Source: a virus. From it: a stretch of DNA of 64,000 nt. Under the pieces are notes generated by a model. That model ran no database searches. It was given only the letters and a program-made list of their open reading frames with translations, and was not told where the DNA came from. The DNA is taken from the IMG/VR virus record IMGVR_UViG_3300022226_000004, positions 1 to 64,000 of that record; one strand, written 5' to 3'. The translations under genes and the position numbers were made by a program. This document shows, in pieces, positions 52,218 to 59,273 of this stretch; position 1 is the first letter of the stretch, and each line of letters opens with the position of its first letter.

Positions 52218-52419
52218 TCAACAGTGGTGGATTATCCACCTGCGTTCCGGGGAAGCGATAAAGTTCTTCGGAGCCGTGCAGATAGAGTTCGAGCCCGGTG
52301 GTGAGCTCAAGAGATTTAGCTGGAAACAATTTGTCATCAACAAAGGAGACACTGCGTTGATCTATATCAATCCCGAGGATGTAGCCGCGATAACAGCGAT
52401 AGCGGAAGGTGAGTCATGA
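52201..52419 (+). CDS. Tiny beta protein (72 aa)
   Basis: Q-Q-W-W-I-I-H-L-R-S-G-E-A-I-K-F-F and F-E-P-G-G-E-L-K-R-F-S-W alternate with strands; it resembles SH3-like small phage domains, without a firm match. AAGGAG stands just upstream of the ATG. ATGA to the next gene. Confidence 0.6.
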   Translation: MKENTDQQWWIIHLRSGEAIKFFGAVQIEFEPGGELKRFSWKQFVINKGDTALIYINPEDVAAITAIAEGES

Positions 52420-52607
52420 GACTATTCTACTGCGATCACAATCACAAGGCCACTGAGGTCAGGCTATTGCCTTGCGGTGGTGGGGGCTACGTTCAGTGTT
52501 GCGAGAGGCACTACAAGAAGGAGATGCACTATCGTTTCTCTCGCTTCATGCAAGAGGAGGTGCCGTATGAGTTCCCTTTATGGCGAGACCTCAAGGTGGT
52601 GGAGTGA
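52416..52607 (+). CDS. Cys/His-rich tiny protein (63 aa)
   Basis: Y-C-D-H-N-H near the start and C-C-E-R-H-Y near residue 28-33 form a likely zinc site, followed by a basic aromatic region (Y-R-F-S-R-F-M-Q). Stop and next start share a base (TGATG). Confidence 0.6.
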   Translation: MRLFYCDHNHKATEVRLLPCGGGGYVQCCERHYKKEMHYRFSRFMQEEVPYEFPLWRDLKVVE

Positions 52608-52795
52608 TGACACCTCAAGAAGATATTGAGCAGGTGATGGCCATCGAGGAAGTGGCCATGGTTGAAGACCGGGAGGAATACTTGGCATGCCTCAATGGTA
52701 AGCCAATGGCTGAGCGGCATACCGAACGCGAGGTCAGGGATGGTTGCATCCTAGTGAATCATGTTTACCTTTTTAGAAAGACCCGTAACCCGTGA
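52607..52795 (+). CDS. Tiny helical protein (62 aa)
   Basis: E-D-I-E-Q-V-M-A-I-E-E-V-A-M-V-E-D-R-E-E-Y helix, ending N-H-V-Y-L-F-R-K-T-R-N. Coupled to the previous gene. A GTG at 52792 overlaps its stop, but the downstream frame is doubtful. Confidence 0.6.
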   Translation: MTPQEDIEQVMAIEEVAMVEDREEYLACLNGKPMAERHTEREVRDGCILVNHVYLFRKTRNP

Positions 52796-53041
52796 GTGCG
52801 GTAACAAGGCGTGGGTTCTTGGATTGCCCTTCATACTTGCGACGCGTGACGCAAGGCCAACCACTGGGATCACGCAATTACTTTCGGCAGGACATACACT
52901 GTCGTCAGCAGGCTCCCTTCGGGGTCGAGCTGACATGCGTGAGTGCGCAATCCCGTGGGCAAACCACGGACAAGAAACGCTGAGACGAACAACAACAAGC
53001 TGATTAGGGGTGCCGCATCAACACGGCACCCCGTTACTACA
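52796..53041 (+). other. 246-bp stretch of uncertain coding status
   Basis: Two competing rightward frames cover it (GTG 52792 to 52983; ATG 52761 to 53003), neither with a Shine-Dalgarno or a convincing composition. Its right end holds the 53007-53032 hairpin. It may be untranslated leader or the remnant of a gene. Confidence 0.4.
53007..53032 (+). promoter_or_regulatory. 9-bp perfect hairpin upstream of a membrane gene
   Basis: GGGGTGCCG (53007-53015) pairs with CGGCACCCC (53024-53032) around an eight-base loop. It is followed by GTTACTACA and an ATG at 53042, with no U run. It may terminate weakly, protect an mRNA end, or regulate the next gene. Confidence 0.5.
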
Positions 53042-53167
53042 ATGACAACACTGACATGGATTCTAATGATCATCTTCACTGGCATCGCAGCCCGCCTAAC
53101 GGTGAGAGCCAAGCAGTATGATGCTCGACACAAAGGCAAGAAGCACAAAACATTGCGACTGACATGA
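53042..53167 (+). CDS. Tiny membrane protein (41 aa)
   Basis: T-T-L-T-W-I-L-M-I-I-F-T-G-I-A-A-R-L-T-V is a membrane helix, followed by a basic tail. The ATG at 53042 lies just after the hairpin. ATGA overlap with the next gene. Confidence 0.5.
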   Translation: MTTLTWILMIIFTGIAARLTVRAKQYDARHKGKKHKTLRLT

Positions 53168-53289
53168 AGGACATCGTGGCGGTCGCGATTGCGTTCCTGT
53201 TTGTGGCACTGGCTTTCCTGCTAGTGCTACAAGTTCAGGAAATCACGGAGGAGCAAGGGGCCAAGGAATGGGAGCAGCTAATCAAATGA
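53164..53289 (+). CDS. Tiny membrane protein (41 aa)
   Basis: ATG 53164. D-I-V-A-V-A-I-A-F-L-F-V-A-L-A-F-L-L-V-L is a membrane helix with an acidic tail (E-E-Q-G-A-K-E-W-E-Q). Forms a pair with 53042. ATGA overlap on both sides. Confidence 0.55.
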   Translation: MKDIVAVAIAFLFVALAFLLVLQVQEITEEQGAKEWEQLIK

Positions 53290-53423
53290 AACGGAAACTG
53301 ACAGACGCTGAGAAGAACATGCGGGAGTGGATAAAGCAGCACAACAAGCGCAAATGGGCGGACATCAAGCGCCGCAAGAAGTTTGTGCCGCTGCCAGCCC
53401 ACCAAGAAGTAACACTCAAATGA
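53286..53423 (+). CDS. Tiny basic protein (45 aa)
   Basis: ATG 53286: M-K-R-K-L-T-D-A-E-K-N-M-R-E-W-I-K-Q, then K-W-A-D-I-K-R-R-K-K. Very basic with a possible short helix pair; nucleic-acid binding is a guess. Confidence 0.55.
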   Translation: MKRKLTDAEKNMREWIKQHNKRKWADIKRRKKFVPLPAHQEVTLK

Positions 53424-53434
53424 AGGCATGAGTT

Positions 53435-53653
53435 ATGAACCCTGACGAAGTGGTGGCAACGCTGTTCGAAACACCATTCGGGCAGTATTGGGAGGTTCAT
53501 GCACGGGACGGACAGAAACTCGGTGAGGTAGCCGGAACAGTGGTTACTGACGCGCAATTACACTTGCTCTTGGATGAGAGAGCCGTCGAAGAGCACGGGT
53601 CTGTTCGGATCCTGCAAGCAAGGCAGGTTATCTGCGGGGTGGAAAGGCGGTAG
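53435..53653 (+). CDS. Tiny protein (72 aa)
   Basis: F-E-T-P-F-G-Q-Y-W-E-V-H-A-R-D-G-Q-K-L-G and T-D-A-Q-L-H-L-L-L-D. The ATG lacks a strong Shine-Dalgarno. Function unknown. Confidence 0.6.
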   Translation: MNPDEVVATLFETPFGQYWEVHARDGQKLGEVAGTVVTDAQLHLLLDERAVEEHGSVRILQARQVICGVERR

Positions 53654-53660
53654 CACTGCG

Positions 53661-53846
53661 ATGCATATCAGGATCAATACTTTCGCGGACGACGAGGATG
53701 AGGCTGAATATATCGTCGCGCAACTCACCAAGAAGATACATGAGCAGCTTCGCCGGCCGCCCGCCAAGTGCACGGCACCAGAGGACGCTGACGTGCTACG
53801 CAATCGCAATGGAACAATCATGGGAACCATCAAGGTAAGGAAATGA
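53661..53846 (+). CDS. Tiny protein (61 aa)
   Basis: M-H-I-R-I-N-T-F-A-D-D-E-D-E-A-E-Y-I-V-A then helix-rich basic residues. Ends in an ATGA overlap. Unknown role. Confidence 0.55.
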   Translation: MHIRINTFADDEDEAEYIVAQLTKKIHEQLRRPPAKCTAPEDADVLRNRNGTIMGTIKVRK

Positions 53847-54157
53847 GAGCCGACATAGACCAAGACAAGAGTTACTGGTGGGGCTCAGGCTCTGGGCGCA
53901 TTGAGTTCAATATGCCTGGGGAAGCAGTCCTTGATTGTCATCATCAAGGGGCATGCGACGAGGACGTGGAATACTGGCTGCCGAAAGCTAGGGAGTGGTT
54001 GAAGGATGTATCGGACGAGCTTCTGAGTGCCGAGCTCAAGGAGTATGGAGCATGGGATGAAGAAGAGCGAGAGGATCGTGACGACAATATCATGCGCCTG
54101 ATCTGGCTCGCTGCCGGCGACATCCAGGAAGATGACGAAGCAGAGGAGGAAGAATGA
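53843..54157 (+). CDS. Acidic small protein (104 aa)
   Basis: Aromatic start (S-Y-W-W-G-S-G), helical middle (W-L-P-K-A-R-E-W-L-K-D-V) and a highly acidic end (E-D-D-E-A-E-E-E-E). The acidic tail may mimic DNA. ATGA to the next gene. Confidence 0.6.
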   Translation: MRADIDQDKSYWWGSGSGRIEFNMPGEAVLDCHHQGACDEDVEYWLPKAREWLKDVSDELLSAELKEYGAWDEEEREDRDDNIMRLIWLAAGDIQEDDEAEEEE

Positions 54158-54570
54158 TCACTAAAGCAAAAGCCAATGAGATCCGGCGGCGCAGTGAGCG
54201 TCTAGAGAAATGGATCACAGACAACGGCTATCGGGACAAGACTGGGTGGGCAAGCTACCCCTCTGACAAGGTGCCAAAGAAGTGCAGAGTCGGCAACACG
54301 GAGTTGTCCGCGCTTGAAGTCTACGAGTGGATGACCAGCCCGCCTGACAAATACTTCCTGTATGTCAGCGAAGACAACGCAACGGCCACCACCTGGATGG
54401 GCGACAAGCTTGGGGCAGTGACGTTCGGCAAACCCTATAGTTCTCCAGGGTTTGGCGGCTTCGGGAGCCAGAGGGTGCCCGTCAGGGTCAAGGGGATCAA
54501 TGGAGTGGAATACTACGGGACATACTACAAGTCATCGGGTGACTACGCAAGGGTGAAGAGATGCAACTAA
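54154..54570 (+). CDS. Small hypothetical (138 aa)
   Basis: Basic helical N terminus (R-R-R-S-E-R-L-E-K-W-I-T), then a G/F/Y-rich region with T-T-W-M-G-D-K-L-G-A-V-T-F. The C terminus is beta-rich (V-P-V-R-V-K-G-I). No known family. Confidence 0.6.
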   Translation: MITKAKANEIRRRSERLEKWITDNGYRDKTGWASYPSDKVPKKCRVGNTELSALEVYEWMTSPPDKYFLYVSEDNATATTWMGDKLGAVTFGKPYSSPGFGGFGSQRVPVRVKGINGVEYYGTYYKSSGDYARVKRCN

Positions 54571-54725
54571 TCGACGAACTAAAGGAGCTTGCCAGGAATT
54601 GGCAGCACAAGCGAGACACGGGATCCCTGATCGAAGATCGTGGATTCAACAACGCGAAGGCAATGTGCGCCCACCAGTTGCTGGGAGCACTGGAGCAATA
54701 CGAAAAAGACAATGACATTCAATAA
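54561..54725 (+). CDS. Tiny helical protein (54 aa)
   Basis: Frame from ATG 54561 inside the end of the previous gene to TAA 54725. M-Q-L-I-D-E-L-K-E-L-A-R-N-W-Q-H-K-R-D-T then two helices. AGGGTGAAG precedes the ATG. Confidence 0.55.
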   Translation: MQLIDELKELARNWQHKRDTGSLIEDRGFNNAKAMCAHQLLGALEQYEKDNDIQ

Positions 54726-55155
54726 GGAAACGCATACATGGACTCACGACGGGGCGACGATCGAACCAACTAGCGATGGGAGCTTCTTTGTCCCCACGTT
54801 GGGGCGGACGTATTCGTCGCTTGATGCTGCAGAAAAAGCCATTGGAAAAGCTGCCCGCATTGACCGCAAAAAGCCAAAGGTAGAATTCATGTGGGTTAAA
54901 GGCGAGGAAGTCAAGCGGGCAACGTTTGGCGGCATCCACTTCGGTAGCGGCCGGCCAACCATTAACGGAAAGCAAGAATACAGCTGTCAGTATGTCAACT
55001 CCTCCAAGGCGGCCAGGTTGCGCCAAGTTCTTCAACAGATCGAGGCGCTTGTCAAAGAGAAGCAACGACTACTCCGATTAGTGATAACCACACAAGATCC
55101 GGAACAAGACCAGGAGCGCATAGCAAAACTACTAGAAGAAAGCATGAAGTCATGA
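54712..55155 (+). CDS. Small hypothetical with C-terminal coil (147 aa)
   Basis: ATG 54712 overlaps the previous gene by 14 bases. Beta-rich N half (T-H-D-G-A-T-I-E-P), a basic centre, then L-R-Q-V-L-Q-Q-I-E-A-L-V-K-E-K-Q coil and acidic end. Coupled to 55152 by ATGA. Confidence 0.6.
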   Translation: MTFNKETHTWTHDGATIEPTSDGSFFVPTLGRTYSSLDAAEKAIGKAARIDRKKPKVEFMWVKGEEVKRATFGGIHFGSGRPTINGKQEYSCQYVNSSKAARLRQVLQQIEALVKEKQRLLRLVITTQDPEQDQERIAKLLEESMKS

Positions 55156-55661
55156 ACAGTATAGACTACGGAACACTGAACGGTAAGATCCTATGCAACA
55201 ACGACGAAGAGCGGCTTGTTCGCTACGGTGTGGTTCACATCAACTCCCTGCACTACGATGTCTGGGACGACCTCGAGGCAGACTTCGGGCTACCTGTGTG
55301 CCAAAAGTGCGGCAATGCAATGGAGGACGTTGAGCCTCTTGACGGTATTTATCATTGCCCGCTGTGCAGGCGACAGAACCATGAGGACGAAGTCTTCGGC
55401 GATGAGCCTGCCTACTACTACTACGTCGGTGAGGGCTGCAAGATGTTCAGCGCCTTCGACAACACCTGCCTGTTCGTGACCAAGAGCACGCACGTCATGA
55501 AGGTTAGGCTGTGCTCACCTTGTGCACCTGGGGCGGGCGACATCGACAGCCCGGACGACGACCATGGATGGTGGGCATACTGTCCTCCGCCTTCCTGGTG
55601 GCCGGACGGCGAGGCGCCTGAGATGCATAAGGTCAGTGAAAGAAAGAAGTGGAACATATAA
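55152..55661 (+). CDS. Zinc-ribbon protein (169 aa)
   Basis: C-Q-K-C-G-N-A and C-P-L-C-R-R (residues about 50-77) form a zinc ribbon; more Cys lie at C-S-P-C. W/P-rich C terminus (W-W-A-Y-C-P-P-P-S-W-W). Possibly a nucleic-acid or host-protein binder. Confidence 0.65.
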   Translation: MNSIDYGTLNGKILCNNDEERLVRYGVVHINSLHYDVWDDLEADFGLPVCQKCGNAMEDVEPLDGIYHCPLCRRQNHEDEVFGDEPAYYYYVGEGCKMFSAFDNTCLFVTKSTHVMKVRLCSPCAPGAGDIDSPDDDHGWWAYCPPPSWWPDGEAPEMHKVSERKKWNI

Positions 55662-55671
55662 GAGAAAAGCA

Positions 55672-56010
55672 ATGAAGAACATGAAACTAGTGGGTCAGCT
55701 TTTGGAACTCCTAACTGATGACAGTTCGGAAGCAGGGTGTCACGCCAATCACATCGATGCCTTCATAGGCAAGTCGGTATTCATCCGCACTGTCACCCTG
55801 TATTACACAGGGCGCCTGGTCAAGGTGGAAGACAAGTTCCTTGTGCTCACAGATGCGGCTTGGATAGCAGACACGGGTCGCCTTAGCGAGGCGTTGATAT
55901 CCGGGCAGTTCAATGAAGTAGAGCCGATGCCCGGACCAATCCTGGTAGCAATTAACGCCATCGTAGAGCTGTCCGAGTTTAGTCACCCTTTGCCAAGAGT
56001 GGCAAAATGA
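55672..56010 (+). CDS. Small SH3/OB-like protein (112 aa)
   Basis: S-V-F-I-R-T-V-T-L-Y-Y-T-G-R-L-V-K-V and F-L-V-L-T-D-A-A-W-I-A are strands of a small barrel, as in phage proteins that handle membranes or metals. ATGA overlap with the repeat-bearing gene. Confidence 0.6.
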   Translation: MKNMKLVGQLLELLTDDSSEAGCHANHIDAFIGKSVFIRTVTLYYTGRLVKVEDKFLVLTDAAWIADTGRLSEALISGQFNEVEPMPGPILVAINAIVELSEFSHPLPRVAK

Positions 56011-56348
56011 CAGCTGCGTTATTGGCTGGGTGTTGGTTTTCGCCTAGGTCTGAGCCTGCATCTTTGTCTAGGTCTTGGTCCAGGGTTTTGACTGGGTCCA
56101 GGTCTTGGGCTGGGTCTAGGTCTGGGTTTTCGTCTAGGTCTGGGTCTTCGGCTGGGTCTTGGGCTAGGTTTTCGGCTGGGTCTTGGTCTTGGGCTAGGTC
56201 TGGGTCCAGGTCTTGGGCTGGGTCTAGGTCTGGGTTTTCGTCTAGGTCTGGGTCTTCGGCTGGGTCTTGGGCTAGGTTTTCGGCTGGGTCTTGGTCTTGG
56301 GCTAGGTCTGGGCCTAGGTCTGGGTCTGGGTCTAGGTCTGGGGGATAG
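56007..56348 (+). CDS. Low-complexity Ser/Arg/Gly protein (113 aa)
   Basis: ATG 56007 overlaps the previous stop. After M-T-A-A-L-L-A-G-C-W-F the chain is built of S-R-S-G-S and S-W-A-G-S units with a 36-residue superrepeat. The short lipobox-like start (A-L-L-A-G-C) lacks the usual positive N region. Coding is supported by the coupled start and open frame; the reverse frame is also open, so the true strand is unsure. Confidence 0.4.
   Translation: MTAALLAGCWFSPRSEPASLSRSWSRVLTGSRSWAGSRSGFSSRSGSSAGSWARFSAGSWSWARSGSRSWAGSRSGFSSRSGSSAGSWARFSAGSWSWARSGPRSGSGSRSGG
56036..56345. repeat. Hexamer array with 108-bp superrepeat
   Basis: Degenerate GGGTCT/AGGTCT-type hexamers fill the stretch, and a 108-bp block starting CCAGGTCTTGG (56098) recurs at 56206. 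G runs every few bases allow G-quadruplex folding on the top strand. Confidence 0.85.
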
Positions 56349-56352
56349 ATGG

Positions 56353-56631
56353 ATGCAACCAAAAAATCAAGATATGAATCGTGTAGCTATTATTGTAATG
56401 GCCCTGACGGCAGCGTTCTTTATTACTGTTATCGGGAAAGCACTCTGGTCATGCACTTCCAGGCATCGCAACAATGTCACCCAAAAGAACAAACGTGACA
56501 GGCAGATATGGGAGGCCAGCCGGATTGACTGGGATGCACTGGCTAAAATGCCCATAGAGGAACGAGTGCGGCAAGTAGATAGTCTGCACCAAGCAGGTCA
56601 GCTAGTCGAGAGGGAGGCAGAAGATATATGA
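56353..56631 (+). CDS. Small membrane protein (92 aa)
   Basis: M-N-R-V-A-I-I-V-M-A-L-T-A-A-F-F-I-T-V-I is a membrane helix (ATG 56374 is an alternative start); the rest is basic then helical (M-P-I-E-E-R-V-R-Q-V). It follows the repeat region. Confidence 0.6.
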   Translation: MQPKNQDMNRVAIIVMALTAAFFITVIGKALWSCTSRHRNNVTQKNKRDRQIWEASRIDWDALAKMPIEERVRQVDSLHQAGQLVEREAEDI

Positions 56632-56635
56632 AGCC

Positions 56636-56875
56636 ATGGAACTAACACTAACATTGCTTACTAGCGGGCGCGTCTCCGTGCAGTTCGAAGGCGTGACCCA
56701 CTGCGAGACCTCGTTGACCTATGAGGCCGGCGTAAAGGTAGGGCGAATCGCGGCTAATGATGAGCCGACACTCGGCATTTCAATGAGTGTCGCACCTGCC
56801 GCAAATAAAAGTGAATTCGATGCCTTCATTGAAGGCCTTCGAGATGGACAACAACAAGTGAACGAAGAAGTATGA
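56636..56875 (+). CDS. Small hypothetical (79 aa)
   Basis: L-T-L-L-T-S-G-R-V-S-V-Q-F-E-G-V-T begins a beta-rich half; the end is helical (F-D-A-F-I-E-G-L-R-D). Coupled by ATGA to 56872. Confidence 0.6.
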   Translation: MELTLTLLTSGRVSVQFEGVTHCETSLTYEAGVKVGRIAANDEPTLGISMSVAPAANKSEFDAFIEGLRDGQQQVNEEV

Positions 56876-57057
56876 AAGCACAACAGAATGAAGTTTGGGA
56901 TGCACTGTGCAGGCTCTCGAAGCAAGAGCGTTTCGTGGAGTTCTGCGTGTGGGTCAGCGACGCAAGCGAAGATGAGCTCAGGCTAGTGCTGATCGAGGTC
57001 TTGTCTGCGGATGACATGGTGAACTGGAACAGCAAAGTGAAAAGATTGAGACTATGA
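56872..57057 (+). CDS. Tiny helical protein (61 aa)
   Basis: All-helical: E-V-W-D-A-L-C-R-L-S-K-Q-E-R-F-V then D-E-L-R-L-V-L-I-E-V. ATGA overlaps on both ends. Unknown role. Confidence 0.6.
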   Translation: MKAQQNEVWDALCRLSKQERFVEFCVWVSDASEDELRLVLIEVLSADDMVNWNSKVKRLRL

Positions 57058-57860
57058 CAGCACAATACATTATCGAAGCACTCGACCTCTTTGAGTCCGA
57101 CATCACGTTCGGTGAGGTAGGGGAACCTGGATACGACAGCGAGCCAATGTATGCGTTCGCCAATTGGAATAGCACACGGGCCTTCGTGCTCGGCAAGGGC
57201 TATGTCGGCGAGAAGGACAACACGATGCCGCGCATTGCGAAGCTGCTCGAAGCTAAGGGCGTTGTGTGCGAGTATCCGGACGAGTGGGCTAGCTGCGAGG
57301 ACTGTGGCAAGTTCTTTCGCACCAGTCCTGATTGTTATGGGTGGCTGCCCACGATCATCATCGGTGAATACGGTGGAGGATCCTGTATCTGCCCTGACTG
57401 CATTGATCATGCGGACTACCTTGAAGAACTTGAGGGCGACCACGAGACCGCACTAAAGGTTGACGCAATCGACCCAGCTGAGCACGGCTACCACAGGGTG
57501 GACGACGAGTTCGAAACCGGGTTTCACCGGGGTCAAGATGACTCCCCCAAGAAGGTTGCCAAGGCGCTGCGAGACCAGGGCATTACTAGGTTCTTGTTCC
57601 GGGTGGATAGCGTCGGGCAGTTCGATTCGAACTGGTCTGTGTGGATCCACGATGAGGAATGGGAGCGCTTCAAGGGCTTGCAGGGCAGTGACACCCGATT
57701 CGATCCCGGAATGTCGCCCTCCGAATGCATGGAACGTGGGCTGAAAGCAGCTACGAATGAGCACAGGGCTGGGCATGTAACGGTGAACCGCATCGACACA
57801 TCCACCGGGGAATGCACGACAGAGTTCAAGACAAAGCAGGAGTTCATAGAAGGAAGGTAA
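57054..57860 (+). CDS. Conserved-looking protein with zinc motif (268 aa)
   Basis: C-E-D-C-G-K-F and C-I-C-P-D-C (residues about 81-121) suggest a zinc site. The C-terminal half (F-E-T-G-F-H-R-G-Q-D-D-S-P-K-K, F-R-V-D-S-V-G-Q-F-D, W-S-V-W-I-H) looks like a conserved phage domain of unknown function. One of the larger early genes. Confidence 0.6.
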   Translation: MTAQYIIEALDLFESDITFGEVGEPGYDSEPMYAFANWNSTRAFVLGKGYVGEKDNTMPRIAKLLEAKGVVCEYPDEWASCEDCGKFFRTSPDCYGWLPTIIIGEYGGGSCICPDCIDHADYLEELEGDHETALKVDAIDPAEHGYHRVDDEFETGFHRGQDDSPKKVAKALRDQGITRFLFRVDSVGQFDSNWSVWIHDEEWERFKGLQGSDTRFDPGMSPSECMERGLKAATNEHRAGHVTVNRIDTSTGECTTEFKTKQEFIEGR

Positions 57861-57864
57861 CACA

Positions 57865-58287
57865 ATGATGTATTGTTCATGGGTCACAGTCAGCATCCCA
57901 GCGTCAAAGCAGGAGGAATACCTGGAGGCATTAGCGTCACCTGCGCGTTCGCATGGCTCGCCCGACAAACTAAGTGGGGAGACCGGGCGCAAGTATGTCA
58001 CACTGGAATGGGAGCAAGCAAGCGCTTCAGTGTCGAGCTTCTGTGTTGACGGCATTCCCATGGTTGGGCAATGCGGATCCACTGAGGAGTTCCCGGCCGA
58101 GAAGTGGGCGTGGGACGGCACTAGATACGAAGTGTCGCAAATCAACGAGGACGAAGCCCACCTGTTGGCTGTGGGCGAAGGCACTGAGCCGGGATATGTC
58201 GATGAAGACGACCTGAATTCCGGGATCAAAAGTATAGAGAGGTTTCTAAAGTTCATGCACGAATGCGAAAGGATGCTCGATGGGTAA
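57865..58287 (+). CDS. Small hypothetical (140 aa)
   Basis: C-S-W-V-T-V-S-I-P-A-S-K-Q-E-E-Y then alternating helices and strands; a C-terminal helix (I-E-R-F-L-K-F-M-H). No family recognised. Overlaps the next gene by eight bases. Confidence 0.6.
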   Translation: MMYCSWVTVSIPASKQEEYLEALASPARSHGSPDKLSGETGRKYVTLEWEQASASVSSFCVDGIPMVGQCGSTEEFPAEKWAWDGTRYEVSQINEDEAHLLAVGEGTEPGYVDEDDLNSGIKSIERFLKFMHECERMLDG

Positions 58288-58483
58288 CGGAAGAATACTA
58301 TTAAGAAAGGCCTCGACCAACGAGGAAATGTGGTTCAACAAACAGGGAGTGTGGTTAGCTGGAGCCCTGATCTGGGCTGGTGGCTCCAAGATCTACGTGG
58401 TGGCAAACGAAGGATCTGTCATGGAGACGGTTCACGCCCGGCAACTAGAACTAATAATTGAACCGATGCTCAGGCTGCCATGA
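58280..58483 (+). CDS. Tiny protein (67 aa)
   Basis: G-V-W-L-A-G-A-L-I-W-A-G-G-S-K-I-Y-V-V-A is a hydrophobic core, followed by a helix (R-Q-L-E-L-I-I). ATGA overlap with the next gene. Confidence 0.55.
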   Translation: MGNGRILLRKASTNEEMWFNKQGVWLAGALIWAGGSKIYVVANEGSVMETVHARQLELIIEPMLRLP

Positions 58484-58731
58484 AACTAGAGGCCATACTG
58501 TTTGTAACCGTGTCTGTTTTGGCCATACTTGGGGCGGTTATCGCGATCAACAAATGTGAGCAGCGCCTCCGTCAAGCCGGGGAAGCGGACAGTGAAACAC
58601 AGCGCCGGCCGCTCGCGCCCAATGCGAGACCGGAAATCAGGTATGACCCGATCGGCATCGAGAAGTTCGTTAAGCCGTATGATGCAAGGCCTGAGATTGA
58701 CCTAGGCAGTGGCATAAAGCTAAAACTCTAA
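58480..58731 (+). CDS. Small membrane-anchored protein (83 aa)
   Basis: Residues 3-22 (A-I-L-F-V-T-V-S-V-L-A-I-L-G-A-V-I-A-I) form a membrane anchor; the rest is polar, Pro/Arg-rich. Cytoplasmic or periplasmic tail unknown. Confidence 0.6.
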   Translation: MKLEAILFVTVSVLAILGAVIAINKCEQRLRQAGEADSETQRRPLAPNARPEIRYDPIGIEKFVKPYDARPEIDLGSGIKLKL

Positions 58732-58732
58732 C

Positions 58733-59071
58733 ATGATAGCAACGAAGGAAATTCACATCATACTGCAGGCTGCGCGGGAGAGGATCTGGCGGGGCATGCA
58801 GCAGCTAGAGCAAGAGCTGGCTGTGCATCTCTCGTTTGTCCGTGGCGACGAAAGTGCTTTTCGGAACTGCTACTATTGTCCAGCGCCAGGATCCAAGTGG
58901 AAGAAAAGAGACGAGAGAGCAGGCGAGCTAAGGGAACAGATCGATAGCCATGCCACCATGCTGCAATTCCTGGACGACATCATTGAGCACAGGGGCGACA
59001 CCAAGGAGAGAGCCAAGCTGTTCGCGCAATACCTCAGTGGCGATCGCAGTTTCCTCCAGCCACGAAAGTAG
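58733..59071 (+). CDS. Helical protein with Cys pair (112 aa)
   Basis: Long helices (L-Q-A-A-R-E-R-I-W-R-G-M-Q-Q-L-E-Q-E-L) flank N-C-Y-Y-C-P-A-P, a possible metal or disulfide pair. Last gene before a 200-bp leader region. Confidence 0.6.
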   Translation: MIATKEIHIILQAARERIWRGMQQLEQELAVHLSFVRGDESAFRNCYYCPAPGSKWKKRDERAGELREQIDSHATMLQFLDDIIEHRGDTKERAKLFAQYLSGDRSFLQPRK

Positions 59072-59072
59072 G

Positions 59073-59273
59073 TTGACAGAATAACGTGGGCATGCAAAGT
59101 TCTTTGGCGGTGGGTGTTCTGTAACTTCACCCACTCCATTGCCGGCGGCCAAGACGAGAGCCCACGCGTCTTGGCTGCCTCACTTTTCCGGGCGCGAGTT
59201 CTAGCGGCGCGGGGCTGCGTCGCCTCAAACCCGGCGGCTACCAGACCGTATCTGGTAAACAGAAAGATAACAC
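59073..59273 (+). promoter_or_regulatory. Leader with promoter element and hairpins
   Basis: A perfect TTGACA (59073-59078) is followed 17 bases on by a poor -10 (AAAGTT). The region then folds: GGGTG/CACCC hairpin and, at 59239-59256, the inverted repeat ACCAGA-TCTGGT. It probably sets expression of the DUF932-recombination block. Confidence 0.4.

Noticed and set aside
55979-56362. Leftward D-P-D-L repeat protein
   Set aside because: All neighbours are rightward and the rightward frame is start-stop coupled; the reverse frame is a by-product of the hexamers.
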